From assembly GCF_900102785.1 (NCBI RefSeq), contig NZ_FNGC01000025.1:1-38875 (forward strand): 38,875 nt of DNA. Direction: 5' to 3'. The stretch comes from Arthrobacter sp. ok362 (GTDB lineage Bacteria > Actinomycetota > Actinomycetes > Actinomycetales > Micrococcaceae). Positions 37,876 through 38,875 of this stretch are shown in pieces; the stretch's first letter is position 1, and the number at the start of each line of letters is the position of its first letter. Made by a program: the position numbers and the translations under genes. The notes under the pieces are model-generated. The model did not search any database. It saw nothing but the letters and a program-made list of their open reading frames with translations, and was not told where the DNA came from.

Positions 37876-38685
37876 TCAGCCTGCCTGTCGCCGGCCCGGC
37901 TCTTCGTAGTGCGTCCGGGTTGCCGTTCCGCCCACAGATTGCACTAGCGAGGTGGCGATATCGCGCAGTTTGACGTTGCCGTTGCTGGAGGCATCGGTGA
38001 GGATCCGGACCGCGGTTTCCTGGTCGCAGCGGTTCTGCGCCATGACGATCCCGATCGCCATGTCGATGACAGTCCGAGACTCAAGCGTGGCGCGCAGGTT
38101 GGTGGCGCTGTCCGTGTGCAGCGAGAACCGAACTGCCAGCCGCAGCGCCTGGGAGATTTCGCGGGTGTAGCCGCGGGCCCGGGCCGCGACGTCGCCGTCG
38201 AACTTGCGCGGGACATCGGAGTAGAGGTTCAGCGCCGCCTGGGCGTCGCCCTGGAGGTGGAATGGCACCGACAACACCGAGCGCAGGCCGTGCGAGGCGA
38301 CGGCGGCGGCGTAGTCGGGGCCCCAGCGGTCCTCGTCGAAGAGGTCGGGAACGTAGACTTCCCGCTCCTCCTTGGCAGCGGTCAGGCAGGGGCCCTGGGA
38401 CAGGGAGTACTGGATCTCGTCCACTTCGCGGGCGGAGTCGCTGCTCCACCCGATCGTGGCGGCCTTGCGGTCCCGCAGCAGCGTAATTCCGCACAGCGCG
38501 TCGTCGCCGGAGCCTGCCACCTGGTGCGCGGAAAAACGCGCGAGTTCGTTCAGGAACTCTTCGAAGTCCGCGCTGTCCAGGATCAGGTTCTGAATCTGGT
38601 CGACCGTACCGACGGAGATGTCGGCGCCCTGGCCTTCCGGACCACGATTCACACCGCTGTTCAGGGACTTTTCGGACGGGAGCAT
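37876..38685 (-). CDS. GAF-ANTAR domain regulator
   Basis: A 269-residue sensor: GAF domain at about 28-185 (VDQIQNLILDSADFEEFLNELAR, SQGPCLTAAKEER, VASHGLRSVLSVPFHLQGDAQAALNLYSD) and ANTAR RNA-binding domain at about 196-252 (NLRATLESRTVIDMAIGIVMAQNRCDQETAVRILTDASSNGNVKLRDIA). ANTAR proteins bind paired hairpins in nascent RNA and prevent termination. ATG 38685 has GGAG 10 nt upstream; the frame stays open to 38832 but that part does not match the family. Ligand for GAF unknown. It lies before the STAS gene and may act in the same stress or nutrient response. Confidence 0.9.
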   Translation of the reverse strand: MLPSEKSLNSGVNRGPEGQGADISVGTVDQIQNLILDSADFEEFLNELARFSAHQVAGSGDDALCGITLLRDRKAATIGWSSDSAREVDEIQYSLSQGPCLTAAKEEREVYVPDLFDEDRWGPDYAAAVASHGLRSVLSVPFHLQGDAQAALNLYSDVPRKFDGDVAARARGYTREISQALRLAVRFSLHTDSATNLRATLESRTVIDMAIGIVMAQNRCDQETAVRILTDASSNGNVKLRDIATSLVQSVGGTATRTHYEEPGRRQAG

Positions 38686-38875
38686 GGCGCGTGTTCTCCA
38701 GGTAAATGGAACGGACGGGTATGGGACAAATGATAGGTCACGGCCCATACCCCGTCCACCCGCGCCGGCCGGAGGGGAACGCCTAGACGATATGAGGTAG
38801 CCGGGTTTTTGGGGCTGGAACCTCCTCTTCAAAGCAAGACGTGGGTTGCCTGCCAGACTTGGCGGACAGGTAGAG
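38686..38875. other. End region, upstream of the GAF-ANTAR gene
   Basis: About 190 bp to the window edge. The minus strand continues open for about 49 codons but lacks a good start context for a protein; AAGAGGAGG near 38825 (minus strand) could serve a start inside it. No dual-hexaloop ANTAR target was recognised. Not enough sequence to say more. Confidence 0.4.

Overview
The window is a high-GC actinobacterial chromosome segment. Gene content and protein sequences (DUF3151 next to class II aldolase, DUF503, DUF1990, the purSQL order, frequent GTG/TTG starts, TAGACT-type -10 boxes) point to Micrococcaceae, most likely Arthrobacter, Pseudarthrobacter or Paenarthrobacter. It is mostly chromosomal. 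I see no phage, integrase, transposase, CRISPR array, tRNA or rRNA.

Layout. 0-2 kb: a short tandem repeat array, then aspartate kinase lysC. 2-5.3 kb: two paralogous microproteins sharing an FGPANR motif, a divergent OhrR-like MarR regulator with a palindromic operator, and a cluster in which two related subtilisin-inhibitor-like (SSI-like) proteins, one a lipoprotein and one apparently cytoplasmic, flank a 3-methyladenine DNA glycosylase-type gene. 5.4-8.6 kb: a large secreted subtilase on the opposite strand. 9-12.7 kb: purS-purQ-purL. 12.7-17 kb: small conserved genes (DUF559-type, DUF503, ABM monooxygenase, TPR, DUF1990, MmcQ/YjbR, CoA-binding) separated by nested dispersed hairpin repeats.

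17-22.5 kb is the most interesting block. A SAM-I-type riboswitch precedes four translationally coupled genes: an acetyl-CoA synthetase with a long N-terminal extension, dimethylsulfone monooxygenase SfnG, O-acetylhomoserine sulfhydrylase MetY and a small CoA-binding protein. A second, very similar riboswitch at 28.5 kb precedes a single-domain cobalamin-independent methionine synthase. In both, the 3' strand of P1 touches the Shine-Dalgarno sequence, so translational control is likely. Together they suggest a SAM-controlled route from C1 organosulfur compounds to methionine, with Acs possibly recycling the acetate released by MetY.

22.5-26.7 kb: an ECF sigma factor with a membrane partner, a secreted Pro/Ala/Thr-rich protein preceded by four tandem hairpin units, and ACC deaminase acdS divergent from a GntR/FCD regulator with two near-identical operator palindromes. 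26.8-32.3 kb: purA, the riboswitch/MetE-like gene, a uracil-DNA-glycosylase-superfamily gene, 56-bp repeats, DUF3151 and class II aldolase. 32.4-38.9 kb: secreted S53 peptidase, TrmH-like methyltransferase, HAD-IIA phosphatase, a Tat-signal alpha/beta hydrolase, a STAS protein and a GAF-ANTAR regulator. All assignments come from reading the sequence; no database search was run.
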